A stretch of 64,000 nucleotides of DNA from Qipengyuania xiapuensis (GTDB taxonomy: Bacteria; Pseudomonadota; Alphaproteobacteria; Sphingomonadales; Sphingomonadaceae), in NCBI RefSeq assembly GCF_019711395.1, contig NZ_JAIGNL010000001.1, positions 248,001-312,000 of the forward strand, in the 5' to 3' direction. The notes below the pieces were generated by a model. It searched no databases, was not told where the DNA came from, and saw only the letters and a list, made by a program, of their open reading frames with translations. Shown here piece by piece: positions 9,467 to 19,737 of the stretch. The position numbers and the translations under genes were made by a program. Numbering within the stretch: position 1 is the stretch's first letter; the number at the start of each line of letters is the position of its first letter.

Positions 9467-9547
9467 GGCGAAGGGCCTTAGGCGCATCGGGGATAGGAGG
9501 GAAGGGGCCACTGGTCGCGGGGGCGTCCGGGGCGCATTGTGCCGCCC

Positions 9548-10228
9548 ATGAGCGAGAGTGTGCCTGCAAGCTGGAAACCCGTCCTCGATCCCGTGCTGGC
9601 GAGCGCGCAGGCGCGCCAGCTGGGTGGCTGGCTGCGGGCGGAGGAGGATGCCGGCAAGACCGTCTATCCACCGCGCGGCAGCCGTCTGAAGGCGCTCGAA
9701 CTGACCCCGCTCGACGAGGTGAAGGTCGTGATCCTCGGGCAGGATCCCTACCACGGGCCGGGGCAGGCGATGGGGCTCAGTTTCTCCGTGCCCGAGGGCG
9801 TGAAGGTGCCGCCGTCGCTGCGGAATATCTACAAGGAGCTGGAGGCCGACCTCGGCATCGAGGCGCCTGCCCATGGCGACCTCTCGCACTGGGCGCGGCA
9901 GGGCGTGCTGCTGCTCAACAATACGCTGACGGTCGAGGCAGGGCAGGCGGGAAGCCATGCCGGGCGCGGCTGGGACGCGGTGACCGATGCCTGCGTCGCG
10001 GCGGTGGCGGCACGCGAAGAGGCCAGCGTTTTCATCCTCTGGGGCAGCCATGCGCAGGCCAAGGCGAAGCGGATTGCGGGCCTGCGCCACGGGCCGCATC
10101 ACGTGATCGAGAGCCCGCACCCGAGCCCGCTCTCCGCGCATCGGGGCTTCTTCGGCTCGAAACCGTTCAGCCGGGCGAACGCGTTTCTGGCCAGTAACGG
10201 GCGGGGGGCAATCGACTGGTCCGTCTGA
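9548..10228 (+). CDS. ung: Uracil-DNA glycosylase
   Basis: It removes uracil from DNA as the first step of base excision repair. The 226-aa protein has the water-activating loop [19 protein letters not shown] with the catalytic Asp, the uracil-binding [12 protein letters not shown], and the DNA-minor-groove loop [11 protein letters not shown] with the catalytic His. These are the family 1 UDG signatures. The start at the ATG of MSESVPASW is preferred. A GTG three codons upstream is possible but has no better ribosome site. Divergent from rnd, with an 81-bp gap. Confidence 0.97.
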   Translation: MSESVPASWKPVLDPVLASAQARQLGGWLRAEEDAGKTVYPPRGSRLKALELTPLDEVKVVILGQDPYHGPGQAMGLSFSVPEGVKVPPSLRNIYKELEADLGIEAPAHGDLSHWARQGVLLLNNTLTVEAGQAGSHAGRGWDAVTDACVAAVAAREEASVFILWGSHAQAKAKRIAGLRHGPHHVIESPHPSPLSAHRGFFGSKPFSRANAFLASNGRGAIDWSV

Positions 10229-10288
10229 AGCGCGGAGTGTGACCGTTCACTTTATCGATTGCATTTGCGCGTTAGATGCGCTGTGCAT

Positions 10289-10301
10289 GCTGCAATGCAA
10301 C
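10289..10301. promoter_or_regulatory. Imperfect PhaR-like palindrome
   Basis: The sequence GCTGCAATGCAAC is a one-mismatch version of the palindromes upstream of gltB (18469) and ppc (38363). Like the ppc copy it is followed by CATGAAT. It covers the ATG at 10295, so if it is a working operator the gene downstream probably starts later. The assignment to PhaR is inference from motif type. Confidence 0.3.
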
Positions 10302-10615
10302 ATGAATCAACTTTCAACTTCGTACAGGCCGTGCTCGCCGAAGCGATGCGCAAGCGGCTCATGATCAGCGCGGTCTACAACTCCAGCGCGTTGACCCTGG
10401 CCCCGCACCAGATCGTTCTGCGCAACGATGCCTTCTACCTGGTATCGGTGAACCCCAACAAGAGCCGCCGCGTCGACGAGGCTCCCGCGCTCGGCTATTT
10501 CAAGATCGATGGCTTGTCGCAGGTCAGCCTGACCGAAGAGACGTTCGAACCGCTCCCTCCCGAAGCCTGCCTGCCGGCGCGTGAAGACGACCGCGTGATC
10601 GCCAGCCTCGACTGA
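10295..10615 (+). CDS. Small WYL-domain-like protein
   Basis: The 106-aa product has no DNA-binding domain. Its core (MISAVYNSSALTLAPHQIVLRNDAFYLVSVNPNKSR, broken here by position) follows the pattern of a WYL domain: an I-x-Y opening, then an APHQIV-like strand replacing the usual P-x-x-L, then FYLVSVNP, then YFKIDGLSQVSL, which matches the I-x-R/D-I-x-x-V ending. WYL domains sense ligands or nucleic acids, usually fused to an HTH. A free-standing copy is unusual. The start is uncertain: ATG at 10295 lies inside a palindrome, and ATG at 10346 (MRKRLMIS) would give an 89-aa protein. It lies 21 bases before the DksA-like gene. Confidence 0.6.
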   Translation: MQHESTFNFVQAVLAEAMRKRLMISAVYNSSALTLAPHQIVLRNDAFYLVSVNPNKSRRVDEAPALGYFKIDGLSQVSLTEETFEPLPPEACLPAREDDRVIASLD

Positions 10616-10635
10616 GGAGGAGTTGCCTGCGCGCG

Positions 10636-10998
10636 ATGGACGCGCGGCACGATGTCGGCCACCATGCGTCGATGACCGAGGAGGAAGCCAGAACGCGCCT
10701 GATCGCCCGCCGCGATGCGCTCGACGCCGAGGACGCGGCGAATGCGGATTTGCGCGATACGGTCGAGCTGCAACAGGACAGCGTGGGCCGCCTCAGCCGG
10801 ATGGACGCGATGCAGCAGCAGGCGATGGCGCAGGCTACTGCTCGGCGTCGCGTTGCCGAACGCGCACGCATCGAAGCGGCGCTGGCGCGTATCGACGAGG
10901 GTGAGTGGGGCTGGTGCACGGCCTGCGGCAACGAGGTCGCCGAGAAGCGACTGGCGCACGATCCGAGCGTGGCGAAGTGCGTGGAGTGTGCCGGCTAG
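10636..10998 (+). CDS. DksA/TraR-family zinc-finger protein
   Basis: The 120-aa protein has a helical coiled-coil body (RLSRMDAMQQQAMAQATARR) and a C-terminal C4 zinc finger of spacing C-x2-C-x17-C-x2-C (CTACGNE ... KCVEC). DksA/TraR proteins enter the RNA polymerase secondary channel and modulate transcription, often with ppGpp. This protein is shorter than E. coli DksA (151 aa) and lacks the canonical DxxDxA coiled-coil tip. It is thus a paralogue of uncertain target rather than true DksA. A strong GGAGGAG lies 14 bases upstream of the ATG, a longer spacing than usual. Confidence 0.85.
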   Translation: MDARHDVGHHASMTEEEARTRLIARRDALDAEDAANADLRDTVELQQDSVGRLSRMDAMQQQAMAQATARRRVAERARIEAALARIDEGEWGWCTACGNEVAEKRLAHDPSVAKCVECAG

Positions 10999-12041
10999 GC
11001 GAGACCGGCCCGTGCCTCTTTCCGAGTGAAGTAAGTGCGCAGCGCGATCTGCACCGGATGTTCGAACCAGTAGAAGGATACCGCAGCGAGCAGTGTCGCG
11101 ACGCCGAGCACCAGCGGGAAGCCGATGACCGGCGGGAACACGCCCCGCTCGGCGAGTGCAGTGGCGCCGTCGATTACGAAGGGGTGGAGCAGGTAGAGCG
11201 AGTAGGAAATCTTGCCGTACCAGCGCAGCAGCGGCGTCTTGAACAGCGCGAAGGGACCCAGGAGAAACACGGTGCAGAACAGCAGCAGCATCGGGTATCC
11301 GACGGTGATCGGGTCGAGATAATTCACGAGCACCGTGAAGCCGAGGTCGCGCCGGACTTCGGGTGGCGCGATCACCATCAGCAGCAGGGCGAGCCATCCA
11401 AGGCCGGCGATGAGCGGGGCTTGCCTCGACTTCTCGAGCCTTCGTTTCAGCGGCTCGTAGTAGGCTCCGATCAGGCTGCCGAAAAGAAACAGGTGAAGCC
11501 AGGAAAACAGGACCGGCCCGTATCTGATGTCGATCAGGTAAAGGAGCACCAGTGCCGATATCTGGGCGGCGGCAAGCAGCGCGATCGACTTCAGGAACTT
11601 GCCCGAATTCGACGCGAACCAGAGTGCCACGAATACCACGTAGAAATGGACTTCGACGGGGATGGTCCAGAGAACCGAGGACCCCTTCAGCAGGAACATG
11701 TTGCCGACCACATCCTGCCAGGAAAAGACCTTCAAAAGCGAGACGTCGAAGGCGAGGAAGCAGACTCCCACGAATGCCGCCACGAGATAGTAAAGCGGCA
11801 GCACGCGCGTTGCGCGGTTGATCGCATAGTCCTTGAGGCTGGCCGGATTGAGCGCCTTCTCGCGGTAGAGATAGGCCATCAGGAAACCGCTCAGGCAGAA
11901 GAACAGCGCGACACCCATTTGCCCGAGGCCCCGACCGAGACTGCTCGGCAGGAATCCGAAGGCCGCGCAGTGGGAGATGACGACCACCAGCGCTGCGAAA
12001 CCTCGCAGTCCATCCAGCTGGGACAGGTGATTGGTCTTCAC
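10995..12041 (-). CDS. Acyltransferase 3 family membrane protein
   Basis: The 348-aa product is an OafA/YrhL-type O-acyltransferase with about ten transmembrane helices, likely acetylating a surface glycan or lipid from the cytoplasmic membrane. The N-terminus NHLSQLDGLRGFAALVVVIS, followed by a His-Cys pair, has the LDGLRG and catalytic His typical of the family. VALFFCLSGFLMAYLYREK gives the FFxxSGF motif, and a C-terminal KISYSLYLLHPFV is also characteristic. I chose GTG at 12041 because GGGGGACC sits 6 bases upstream and the protein then starts as family members do. A TTG start at 12137 would add an unlikely tail. It overlaps the end of the DksA-like gene by 4 bases, convergent. The substrate is unknown. 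Confidence 0.88.
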   Translation of the reverse strand: MKTNHLSQLDGLRGFAALVVVISHCAAFGFLPSSLGRGLGQMGVALFFCLSGFLMAYLYREKALNPASLKDYAINRATRVLPLYYLVAAFVGVCFLAFDVSLLKVFSWQDVVGNMFLLKGSSVLWTIPVEVHFYVVFVALWFASNSGKFLKSIALLAAAQISALVLLYLIDIRYGPVLFSWLHLFLFGSLIGAYYEPLKRRLEKSRQAPLIAGLGWLALLLMVIAPPEVRRDLGFTVLVNYLDPITVGYPMLLLFCTVFLLGPFALFKTPLLRWYGKISYSLYLLHPFVIDGATALAERGVFPPVIGFPLVLGVATLLAAVSFYWFEHPVQIALRTYFTRKEARAGLA

Positions 12042-12179
12042 GATTGGTCCCCCAAGAGCAGCACGTGCGACCGGGGTCTTATTGGCGGGCGTTTCGCCCA
12101 CACACAGGAGGATGTGCCAGAATTGCGCCCAAGACAAGTCTGCCGCCGCCCCGCAGTGACCGGGTCCGGCGGTTCGAGC

Positions 12180-13616
12180 TTACCTCGGCAGTTCGCTCAC
12201 GCCCATCAGCGCCTCGTCCACTGCACGCGCGCACTGGCGGCCTTCGCGAATGGCCCAGACGACGAGGCTCTGGCCGCGCCGCATGTCGCCGCAGGCGAAG
12301 ACGTTGGGTTCGCTGGTGAGGTACCACTGCGTGTCGGCAGCGACATTGCCGCGTCCGTCCAGCTCCACGCCGGCACGGTCGAGCAATCCGCGACGCTTGG
12401 GGCCGGTGAAGCCCATGGCGAGAAGGATGAGGTCGGCCTTCAGCGTGAATTCGCTGCCCTCGATCTCCTGGATCTTGCCGTCGACCCATTCAATGCGAAC
12501 GCATTCGAGGCCAGCGACATCGCCGCCTTCCTCGACCACGCGCTTGGTCATCACGGCCCAGTCGCGCTCTACGCCTTCCTCGTGGCTGGAAGATGTGCGC
12601 AGCTTGACCGGCCAGTCGGGCCAGGTGAGCGCCTTGTCCTCGTGCTCGGGCGGCTTGGGCATGATTTCGAGCTGGGTGACGCTGGCCGCGCCCTGGCGGT
12701 TGCTCGTGCCCACGCAGTCGCTGCCGGTGTCGCCGCCGCCGATCACGATCACGTGCTTGCCGGTCGCAGTCAGGCTGCCGCGCGGAGCGGCGCGCACTTC
12801 GTCGTCGCCCGCATTGCGTTTGTTCTGCTGGGTGAGGAATTCCATCGCGAGGCGAACGCCGGGAAGCTCTGCGCCCGGAATGTCGAGCTGGCGCGCTTCT
12901 TCCGCGCCGCCTGCAAGGACCACCGCGTCGAAATTCTCTTTCAGCGCCTCGAAGCTGACTTCCACGCCGACCTCGCTCGATGTGCGGAACTGGACGCCCT
13001 CGGCCTCCATCTGCACCGCGCGGCGGTTGATGAGGTGCTTCTCCATCTTGAAGTCGGGGATGCCGTAACGAAGCAGCCCGCCGATGCGGTCGCTCTTCTC
13101 GAACACCGTGACAGCATGGCCGGCGCGCGCCAGCTGCTGCGCGGCGGCAAGGCCTGCCGGGCCCGAACCGATCACTGCGACCGACTTTCCGGTCTGCTTT
13201 GCGGGCACCTGCGGCTTGATCCAGCCTTCCTGCCAGCCCTTGTCGACGATCGCGCACTCGATGCTTTTGATCGTCACCGGCGCGTCGACGATGTTGAGCG
13301 TACAGGCCGCCTCGCACGGGGCGGGGCAGATGCGGCCGGTGAATTCGGGGAAGTTGTTGGTCGAGTGCAGGACCTCGAGCGCATTCTTCCAGTCGTCCTC
13401 GTAGACGAGGTGGTTCCAGTCCGGGATGATGTTGTTCACCGGACAACCGTTGTGACAGTAAGGAATGCCGCAGTTCATGCAGCGCGCGGCCTGCTTGCGC
13501 AGCGCCTCGGGGTCGTGCGGGACCACGAATTCCTTGTAGTTCTTCAGCCGTTCCGCCGGATCGATGTAGGTGCGATCCTCGCGCTCGTATTCGAGAAAGC
13601 CGGTTTCCTTGCCCAT
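12180..13616 (-). CDS. gltD: Glutamate synthase small subunit
   Basis: GltD passes electrons from NADPH through FAD and 4Fe-4S clusters to the large subunit in the GS-GOGAT pathway of ammonia assimilation. The 478-aa protein begins with paired cluster-binding cysteines ([17 protein letters not shown], then [13 protein letters not shown]). The FAD-binding [19 protein letters not shown] and the NADPH-binding [15 protein letters not shown] follow. It starts one base inside the gltB stop, so the pair is an operon with coupled translation. Confidence 0.97.
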   Translation of the reverse strand: MGKETGFLEYEREDRTYIDPAERLKNYKEFVVPHDPEALRKQAARCMNCGIPYCHNGCPVNNIIPDWNHLVYEDDWKNALEVLHSTNNFPEFTGRICPAPCEAACTLNIVDAPVTIKSIECAIVDKGWQEGWIKPQVPAKQTGKSVAVIGSGPAGLAAAQQLARAGHAVTVFEKSDRIGGLLRYGIPDFKMEKHLINRRAVQMEAEGVQFRTSSEVGVEVSFEALKENFDAVVLAGGAEEARQLDIPGAELPGVRLAMEFLTQQNKRNAGDDEVRAAPRGSLTATGKHVIVIGGGDTGSDCVGTSNRQGAASVTQLEIMPKPPEHEDKALTWPDWPVKLRTSSSHEEGVERDWAVMTKRVVEEGGDVAGLECVRIEWVDGKIQEIEGSEFTLKADLILLAMGFTGPKRRGLLDRAGVELDGRGNVAADTQWYLTSEPNVFACGDMRRGQSLVVWAIREGRQCARAVDEALMGVSELPR

Positions 13617-16600
13617 TATTCGGCAGCCTCCATTGCCGCATCCTCGCGCTCGTCCTCGAGCGTCTTCAATGCGCGCTGGTAGTCGCGCGGCATCACCTTG
13701 CGGAAGTTCTTCAGTTCGTTCGCCCAGTCATCGAGCAGCGCCTTGGCGCGGGCCGAGCCGGTGTGGAGATAGTGGCGCTCGACCAGCACCTTCAGGCGTT
13801 CGGCATCGTGGTAGAGCGGATCGCCCATGCCCGGATTGTCGACGCTGACGGCGCGCTGCTGCGGCTTGCCCCAGCTCTTCTCCGCGCCCTCGCCGTCACC
13901 CGTCTTCACGTCGAGCACGTCGACCTGCGCGTGGTTGACCAGCTTTTCGAACTCGCCATCCGGGTCGTAAACGTAGGCGATACCGCCGCTCATGCCTGCG
14001 GCCACGTTGCGCCCGGTCTTGCCGAGGATGCAGACGGTGCCGCCGGTCATGTATTCGAGTGCATGGTCGCCCGTGCCCTCGACCACGGCGACCGCGCCCG
14101 AATTGCGCACGGCGAAACGCTCGCCCGCGACACCGGCGAAGTAGGCTTCGCCCGCGATCGCGCCATAGAGCACCGTGTTGCCGACGATGATGTTGTCGGT
14201 CGGTTCGCGGCCAACGCTTTCCGGCGGCTTCACGGCGATGCGACCACCCGAGAGGCCCTTGCCGACATAGTCGTTGGCATCGCCCGTAAGGCTCATGGTC
14301 ACGCCATGTGCGAGCCACGCGCCAAAGCTCTGTCCGGCGACACCGGTGAGGTCGATGCGGATGGTGTCGTGCTTTAGGCCTTCATGGCCATGCGCCTCGG
14401 CGATCCGGCCCGAAAGCATGGTGCCGACGGTGCGGTTCACATTGCGGATCTCGCGGCTGATCTGCACCGCCTGGCCGCTTTCGATGGCCGGCTTGCAGGC
14501 TTCGATCAGCTCGACGTCCATGGCTGCTGCAAGGCCGTGGTCCTGACCTTCGGTGTGGTGCAGCGGCTTGCCCTCGTCGAGCGGGACCGCGTGCAGGATC
14601 CGCGTGAGGTCCACGCCGTGCGCCTTCCAGTGGCGGGTCACGCGGCGCATGTCGAGCTTGTCGACGCGGCCGACCATTTCCTCGACCGTGCGGAAGCCCA
14701 TCTCGGCCATGATCTGGCGCAGTTCCTCTGCGACGAAGAAGAAATAGTTGATCACGTGCTCGGGCGTGCCGGTAAAGCGCTTGCGCAGAACCGGGTCCTG
14801 CGTCGCGACGCCAACCGGGCAGGTGTTGAGGTGGCACTTCCTCATCATGATGCAGCCCGCCGCGATCAGCGGGGCGGTGGCGAAGCCGAACTCGTCCGCA
14901 CCCAGCAGCGCGCCGATGGCAACATCACGGCCCGTGCGCAGGCCCCCGTCGACCTGCACCGCGATACGGCTGCGAAGATCGTTGAGGAGCAGCGTCTGCT
15001 GCGTTTCGGCAAGACCGATTTCCCACGGGGAGCCGGCGTGCGTCAGGCTGGTCAGCGGGCTTGCGCCGGTGCCGCCTTCATAGCCCGAGATGGTGAGGTG
15101 ATCGGCTTTCGACTTGGAAACGCCGGCGGCGACCGTGCCCACGCCGACCTCGGACACCAGCTTCACCGAGATACGGCTGTTCGGCTGGACGTTCTTCAAG
15201 TCGTGGATCAGCTGAGCGAGATCCTCGATCGAATAGATGTCGTGGTGTGGCGGCGGCGAGATCAGGCCCACGCCCGGCGTCGAATGGCGCACCTTGCCGA
15301 TGCGCTTGTCGACCTTGTGGCCGGGCAGCTGGCCGCCTTCGCCGGGCTTTGCGCCCTGCGCCATCTTGATCTGGATATCGTCCGAATTGACGAGGTATTC
15401 GGTGGTCACGCCGAAGCGGCCCGATGCCACCTGCTTGATGCGGCTGCGCATCGAATCGCCATTGTCGAGCGGGCGGAAGCGCTCGGGCTCCTCGCCGCCT
15501 TCGCCGGTGTTCGAGCGACCGCCGATGCGGTTCATCGCGATGGCCAGCGTCGAATGCGCCTCGTGGCTGATAGAGCCGAAGCTCATCGCGCCGGTGCTGA
15601 AACGCTTCACGATCTCGGCAGCCGGTTCGACTTCGGAGAGTTCGAGCGGACGCTCGGCCTTCTTCAGCTCCATCAGCCCGCGGATCGTCAGCAGGCGTTC
15701 GGACTGCTCGTTCACGCTGCGGGCGAACTCATCATAATTCTTGATGTCGTTCCCGCGAACGGCGTGCTGGAGGTTGGCAATGTTCTGCGGGGTCCAGGCA
15801 TGGTCCTCGCCGCGGATGCGGTACTGGTAGATACCGCCGACATCGAGCATGCCCTTGTAGAGCGGGCTGTCGCCGAAGGCCTGCGCATGGCGCTTCACCG
15901 TCTCGCGCGCGACTTCCTTGAGGCCGATGCCCTCGATCGTTGTCGCGGTGCCGGTGAAATAGGTGTCGACGAACTCGGACGAGAGGCCGACCGCGTCGAA
16001 GATCTGCGCGCCGCAGTATGACTGGTAGGTCGAAATGCCCATCTTGGACATGACCTTGAGGATGCCCTTGCCCACGCCCTTGACGAAGTTGGCCTGGACA
16101 TCGCCCGGATCGAGTTCGGGCAGCTTCTTCGCGCGCAGCGCCTCGATGGTCTCGAAGGCGAGATAGGGGTTGATGCCTTCCGCGCCGTAGCCTGCGAGCG
16201 CGCAGAAGTGATGCACCTCGCGCGCTTCGCCCGTCTCGATAACGAGACCGGTCTGCATGCGCAGGCCCTGCCGCACCAGCTGGTGGTGCACGGCCGCCGT
16301 CGCGAGTAGCGCGGGCATGGCGATACGCTCGGGCCCCTGTGCGCGGTCAGACAGGATCAGGATGTTGGCATCGCCGAGCACGGCCTCGGTCGCCGCCCAG
16401 CACATCTCCTTCAGCGCCATGGCAAGGCCGTCGGCCCCGGTGCTCGCATCCCAGGTGATGTCGATCGTGGCGGTGCGGAATGCGCCGTCCAGCGCGACCT
16501 CGACCGAGCGGATCTTCGCCAGGTCGTCGTTCGTGAGGATCGGTTGCTTCACCTCGAGGCGCTTGTGCGTACCGCCGTCGCGGCCCAGCAGGTTCGGGCG

Positions 16601-18277
16601 CGGGCCGATCATCGAGAGCAGGCTCATCACCAGCTCCTCGCGGATCGGGTCGATCGGCGGGTTCGTCACCTGCGCAAAGTTCTGCTTGAAATAGTCGTAG
16701 AGCAGGCGGCTCTTTTCGCTGAGCACGGCGATCGGCGTGTCGGTGCCCATCGAGCCGATCGGGTCCTCGCCCTTGGCGGCCATGGGTTCGAGGAAGCGCG
16801 AGAGGTCTTCCTGCGTGTAGCCGAAGGCCTGCTGGCGCTTGAGCAGAGCGAGCTCGCTCTTGGGGATTTCGGACAGCTCGGGATCGATATGGTCGAGGTC
16901 CTCGAGCTTGTACTGCGCCTTCTCGAGCCACGCCTCGTAGGGCTGGGCTGCGGCGAGATCGGCCTTGAGTTCCTCGTCCTCGACGATGCGGCCTTCCTCG
17001 AGATCGATAAGCAGCATCTTGCCCGGCTGGAGGCGCCACTTGCGGGTGATGTCCTCTTCGGCGAACGGCAGCACGCCGCTTTCCGAGGCGAGCACGACGA
17101 GATCGTCCTTGGTGGTGCACCAGCGCGCGGGCCGCAGGCCGTTGCGATCGAGGCAGGCACCGATCTGGCGTCCGTCGGTGAAGCATACGGCCGCAGGGCC
17201 GTCCCACGGTTCCATCAGCGCGGCGTGATATTCGTAGAATGCGCGGCGCGCTGGATCCATCAGCTCGTTCTTCGCCCATGCCTCGGGCATGAGCATCATC
17301 ATCGAATGCGCGAGGCTGTAGCCACCGGTCAGCAGCAGCTCGAGAGCATTGTCGAGGCAGGCAGTGTCCGACTGGCCATGCGGGATCAGCGGCCACATCT
17401 TGTCGAGGTCGGCGCCGAGCAGGTCGCTTTCCATCGTGCGGCGACGCGCTTCCATCCAGTTCACATTGCCGCGAACCGTGTTGATCTCGCCATTGTGCGC
17501 CATGAAGCGATAGGGGTGGGCGAGGCGCCAGCTGGGGAAGGTGTTGGTGCTGAAACGCTGGTGCACGAGGCCGAGCGCGGAGACGCAATCGGGATCGCGC
17601 AGATCTTCGTAGAAACTGCCGACCTGGTTAGCGAGCAGCAGGCCCTTGTAGACCACCGTGCGTGAAGAGAAGCTCGGGATGTATGCCTGGCTGAGGCCGG
17701 GGATGCCGTGCTTCTCTTCCAGCGCAGCGAGCGGGTTCAGCGTCTGCTTGCGGATGACCACCAGCTTGCGTTCGAAGGCGTCCTGGTCGAGGCAATTGGT
17801 GCCGCGCGCGATCACGCACTGGCGGATCACCGGCATCGAGGCGATGACCGCATCGCCGAGCCCGTCCAGCGTGGTCGGCACGTCACGCCAGCCGACGACG
17901 CGCTGGCCTTCCTTCTCGGCAAAGCGTTCGAGCTGCTTCTCGACGAACTCGCGCGCCTCGTCCTCCTGCGGGAGGAAGCACATGGCGAGCGCATAATCGC
18001 CTTCGTCCGGCAGGACATGACCCTCGGCATCGGCCCACTTGCGGATCAGCGGGTCGGGCGTCTGGATCAGGATGCCCGCGCCGTCACCCAGCAGCGGATC
18101 GGCACCGACCGCGCCGCGGTGGTCGAGATTGGCGAGGATCGTGAGCGCCTGCTCGACAATCGCGTGGCTCTTTTCACCCTTGATATGCGCGACCATGCCG
18201 ACGCCGCAGGCATCGTGCTCGTTGCGCGGATCGTAGAGCCCCTCACCCGAGGGTTGGAATTGAGCCGGTACCTGCAT
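13616..18277 (-). CDS. gltB: Glutamate synthase large subunit
   Basis: GltB hydrolyses glutamine, channels the ammonia to 2-oxoglutarate and makes two glutamates. The 1553-aa product starts [20 protein letters not shown], and the class II amidotransferase nucleophile is Cys24 in [14 protein letters not shown]. The first 23 residues would be the propeptide, a normal length. The FMN/3Fe-4S synthase core includes [15 protein letters not shown], and the C-terminal beta-helix contains GxxxG repeats such as [13 protein letters not shown] chose ATG at 18277 because residues further upstream are unlike the family. Upstream lies a PhaR-like palindrome at 18469-18483. gltD follows in a one-base overlap. 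Confidence 0.97.
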   Translation of the reverse strand: MQVPAQFQPSGEGLYDPRNEHDACGVGMVAHIKGEKSHAIVEQALTILANLDHRGAVGADPLLGDGAGILIQTPDPLIRKWADAEGHVLPDEGDYALAMCFLPQEDEAREFVEKQLERFAEKEGQRVVGWRDVPTTLDGLGDAVIASMPVIRQCVIARGTNCLDQDAFERKLVVIRKQTLNPLAALEEKHGIPGLSQAYIPSFSSRTVVYKGLLLANQVGSFYEDLRDPDCVSALGLVHQRFSTNTFPSWRLAHPYRFMAHNGEINTVRGNVNWMEARRRTMESDLLGADLDKMWPLIPHGQSDTACLDNALELLLTGGYSLAHSMMMLMPEAWAKNELMDPARRAFYEYHAALMEPWDGPAAVCFTDGRQIGACLDRNGLRPARWCTTKDDLVVLASESGVLPFAEEDITRKWRLQPGKMLLIDLEEGRIVEDEELKADLAAAQPYEAWLEKAQYKLEDLDHIDPELSEIPKSELALLKRQQAFGYTQEDLSRFLEPMAAKGEDPIGSMGTDTPIAVLSEKSRLLYDYFKQNFAQVTNPPIDPIREELVMSLLSMIGPRPNLLGRDGGTHKRLEVKQPILTNDDLAKIRSVEVALDGAFRTATIDITWDASTGADGLAMALKEMCWAATEAVLGDANILILSDRAQGPERIAMPALLATAAVHHQLVRQGLRMQTGLVIETGEAREVHHFCALAGYGAEGINPYLAFETIEALRAKKLPELDPGDVQANFVKGVGKGILKVMSKMGISTYQSYCGAQIFDAVGLSSEFVDTYFTGTATTIEGIGLKEVARETVKRHAQAFGDSPLYKGMLDVGGIYQYRIRGEDHAWTPQNIANLQHAVRGNDIKNYDEFARSVNEQSERLLTIRGLMELKKAERPLELSEVEPAAEIVKRFSTGAMSFGSISHEAHSTLAIAMNRIGGRSNTGEGGEEPERFRPLDNGDSMRSRIKQVASGRFGVTTEYLVNSDDIQIKMAQGAKPGEGGQLPGHKVDKRIGKVRHSTPGVGLISPPPHHDIYSIEDLAQLIHDLKNVQPNSRISVKLVSEVGVGTVAAGVSKSKADHLTISGYEGGTGASPLTSLTHAGSPWEIGLAETQQTLLLNDLRSRIAVQVDGGLRTGRDVAIGALLGADEFGFATAPLIAAGCIMMRKCHLNTCPVGVATQDPVLRKRFTGTPEHVINYFFFVAEELRQIMAEMGFRTVEEMVGRVDKLDMRRVTRHWKAHGVDLTRILHAVPLDEGKPLHHTEGQDHGLAAAMDVELIEACKPAIESGQAVQISREIRNVNRTVGTMLSGRIAEAHGHEGLKHDTIRIDLTGVAGQSFGAWLAHGVTMSLTGDANDYVGKGLSGGRIAVKPPESVGREPTDNIIVGNTVLYGAIAGEAYFAGVAGERFAVRNSGAVAVVEGTGDHALEYMTGGTVCILGKTGRNVAAGMSGGIAYVYDPDGEFEKLVNHAQVDVLDVKTGDGEGAEKSWGKPQQRAVSVDNPGMGDPLYHDAERLKVLVERHYLHTGSARAKALLDDWANELKNFRKVMPRDYQRALKTLEDEREDAAMEAAE

Positions 18278-18468
18278 TCGCCGAAGCGTCCTCCACCTGT
18301 CCCGTCTCCACTTGCCGCAGGCTGCGGACCGGGAGCGGGCGAAATTGTGCAGCGCGATATGCGCCGCCGCCAAAATGTCGCGTGGAGGCCTTTTGAAGGC
18401 AAGAATACAGTTTTGCAATGGGACTCGCGCGTAGCAAAATTTCACGAGGCCCAAGATTTCCCGGACTT

Positions 18469-18483
18469 TGCTGCATTGCAGCA
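18469..18483. promoter_or_regulatory. PhaR-type palindrome upstream of gltB
   Basis: TGCTGCATTGCAGCA is a perfect 7+1+7 inverted repeat about 190 bases upstream of the gltB ATG. It contains CTGC-N3-GCAG, the published type of operator for PhaR, the repressor that binds PHB granules and DNA. The same core occurs upstream of ppc at 38363, and in both cases GAATAGG follows close by. The sequence is seen directly. The regulator is inference. Confidence 0.55.
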
Positions 18484-18542
18484 ATCACGAATAGGTATCC
18501 GCATTGGCCGCCAGCGACTTGGCCGCAAGGATTTCCGTAGCG

Positions 18543-19508
18543 TCAGTCGCCCGGCTTGCCGACCCTGCCCAGCTTGTCCAGCGCTTCGCGCAGGGCTGCC
18601 TGCGCGTCATAGTCGCGCTGCGGCGGCTCGGGGGTTTTTTCGGGCATCTTGCGCGATGCTTCCCGGCGCAGGAATGCGATGACGGGATCATCCTCGTCGG
18701 GATCGTCGAGCTGGGATTCGGCCGGATCGTCGTAAGGCGCCGGTGCTTCCTCCTCGGCAGCCGCATGAGGCGGTGCCTCGGGCGTACTCACCTTTGCGGC
18801 CTGCTTGCGGCTGTCGAGCGCGGCGGCGAGCCGGTCTTCGAGCTGCTTGAGCGAGAGGTCGGCAAGCGGAGCTTCAGCCGGTGCTTCCTCGGTAAGGGCC
18901 GCCGGCGGTTCGTCTTCCGCGATATCCTCCTCGATCGTTTCGAACTCCGCTTCCTCGATGACGAAGGTCTCTTCGTGTTCGCGATCCTCATGCGGGAATG
19001 CGTGCTCCTCGGAGAGTTCGATCGGATCGCTCTCCTCTTCCCAGCCTTCCTCCGGCACAGCGTCGGGAATGTCTGCCAGGATGTCCTCGAAGGCACGCGA
19101 AGGCTCTACCTCTTCCTCCGCCGCGACCTCTTCGGCGACACCGATGCCATCCTCGCCGATGTCCTCGCGTGCCGAGAAGACACGGCGACGGCGTGGTTCT
19201 TCTTCCATCACTTCGCCATCGTCCCAATCGTCTGCCTCGTGCGGCTCGAGCCCCGGGGCGATCGCACGCGGCGCAGTGGCAGCAGCGATGCGCGAGGCGA
19301 TGGCCCAGCCGAGCATGAGGCCGAATACGCCGACGATGGCCGAGACGAGGAGGCGGCCGGTAATGCCCGTCGCCTGCGCGATGCTCGCATGGATGGTGGA
19401 GGGCATGAGGAAGAGACCGCCGCCAAGCAGCAGCGCGAACCACACGGCAACGGCGGGTTTGAACCACCGCTTCGATGCCATGCCCTGATCTGTCCAGTCG
19501 TCGCTCAT
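18543..19508 (-). CDS. Acidic two-helix membrane protein, unknown
   Basis: The family is not recognised. The 321-aa product starts MSDDWTDQGMASKRWFKPAV. It has two transmembrane helices near residues 18-40 (VAVWFALLLGGGLFLM) and 52-75 (LLVSAIVGVFGLMLGWAI). A long, very acidic and proline-rich soluble tail (for example EEVAAEEEVEPSRAFEDILA) follows, ending in a helix with KQLEDRLAAALDSRKQ. The tail is low-complexity and probably disordered, facing the cytoplasm by the positive-inside rule. The start at 19508 is chosen because residues upstream are not protein-like. A second ATG ten codons in is possible. It is divergent from maoC. Glu/Pro-rich tails of this kind occur in alphaproteobacterial division or scaffold proteins, but nothing specific supports that here. 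Confidence 0.65.
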   Translation of the reverse strand: MSDDWTDQGMASKRWFKPAVAVWFALLLGGGLFLMPSTIHASIAQATGITGRLLVSAIVGVFGLMLGWAIASRIAAATAPRAIAPGLEPHEADDWDDGEVMEEEPRRRRVFSAREDIGEDGIGVAEEVAAEEEVEPSRAFEDILADIPDAVPEEGWEEESDPIELSEEHAFPHEDREHEETFVIEEAEFETIEEDIAEDEPPAALTEEAPAEAPLADLSLKQLEDRLAAALDSRKQAAKVSTPEAPPHAAAEEEAPAPYDDPAESQLDDPDEDDPVIAFLRREASRKMPEKTPEPPQRDYDAQAALREALDKLGRVGKPGD

Positions 19509-19737
19509 GCTAAATCCAAAGTGAAATCCGGCTTCGGCGCTTAGCACCGCTTGGTTAATTGCGCGATAACGCGAAGCTGTCTGCGAGCGATGGGTGCGAA
19601 GGCCGTGTTGCGGGTCCGGCCATGCCGTAACGGCAGTTTTCCGGCGGTTGCGCGCCACCCCCGCATGCGCCATGAGTCCCGCCGCAAGCGCGCTCGCGGA
19701 GTCGCGCAAAGGCCACGATTTTCAAGGAGAGGTACCC

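Noticed and set aside
9467..9547. SOS box upstream of ung or other repair genes
   Set aside because: No GTTC-N7-GTTC pair of the alphaproteobacterial LexA type was found in this gap or before the endonuclease III genes.
10905..13682. Open frame of 925 codons on the plus strand across the acyltransferase and gltD
   Set aside because: It is antisense to two well-supported genes and has no recognisable motif or ribosome site.
14384..16021. Open frame antisense to gltB
   Set aside because: Shadow of gltB coding bias, with low-complexity His/Arg-rich translation.
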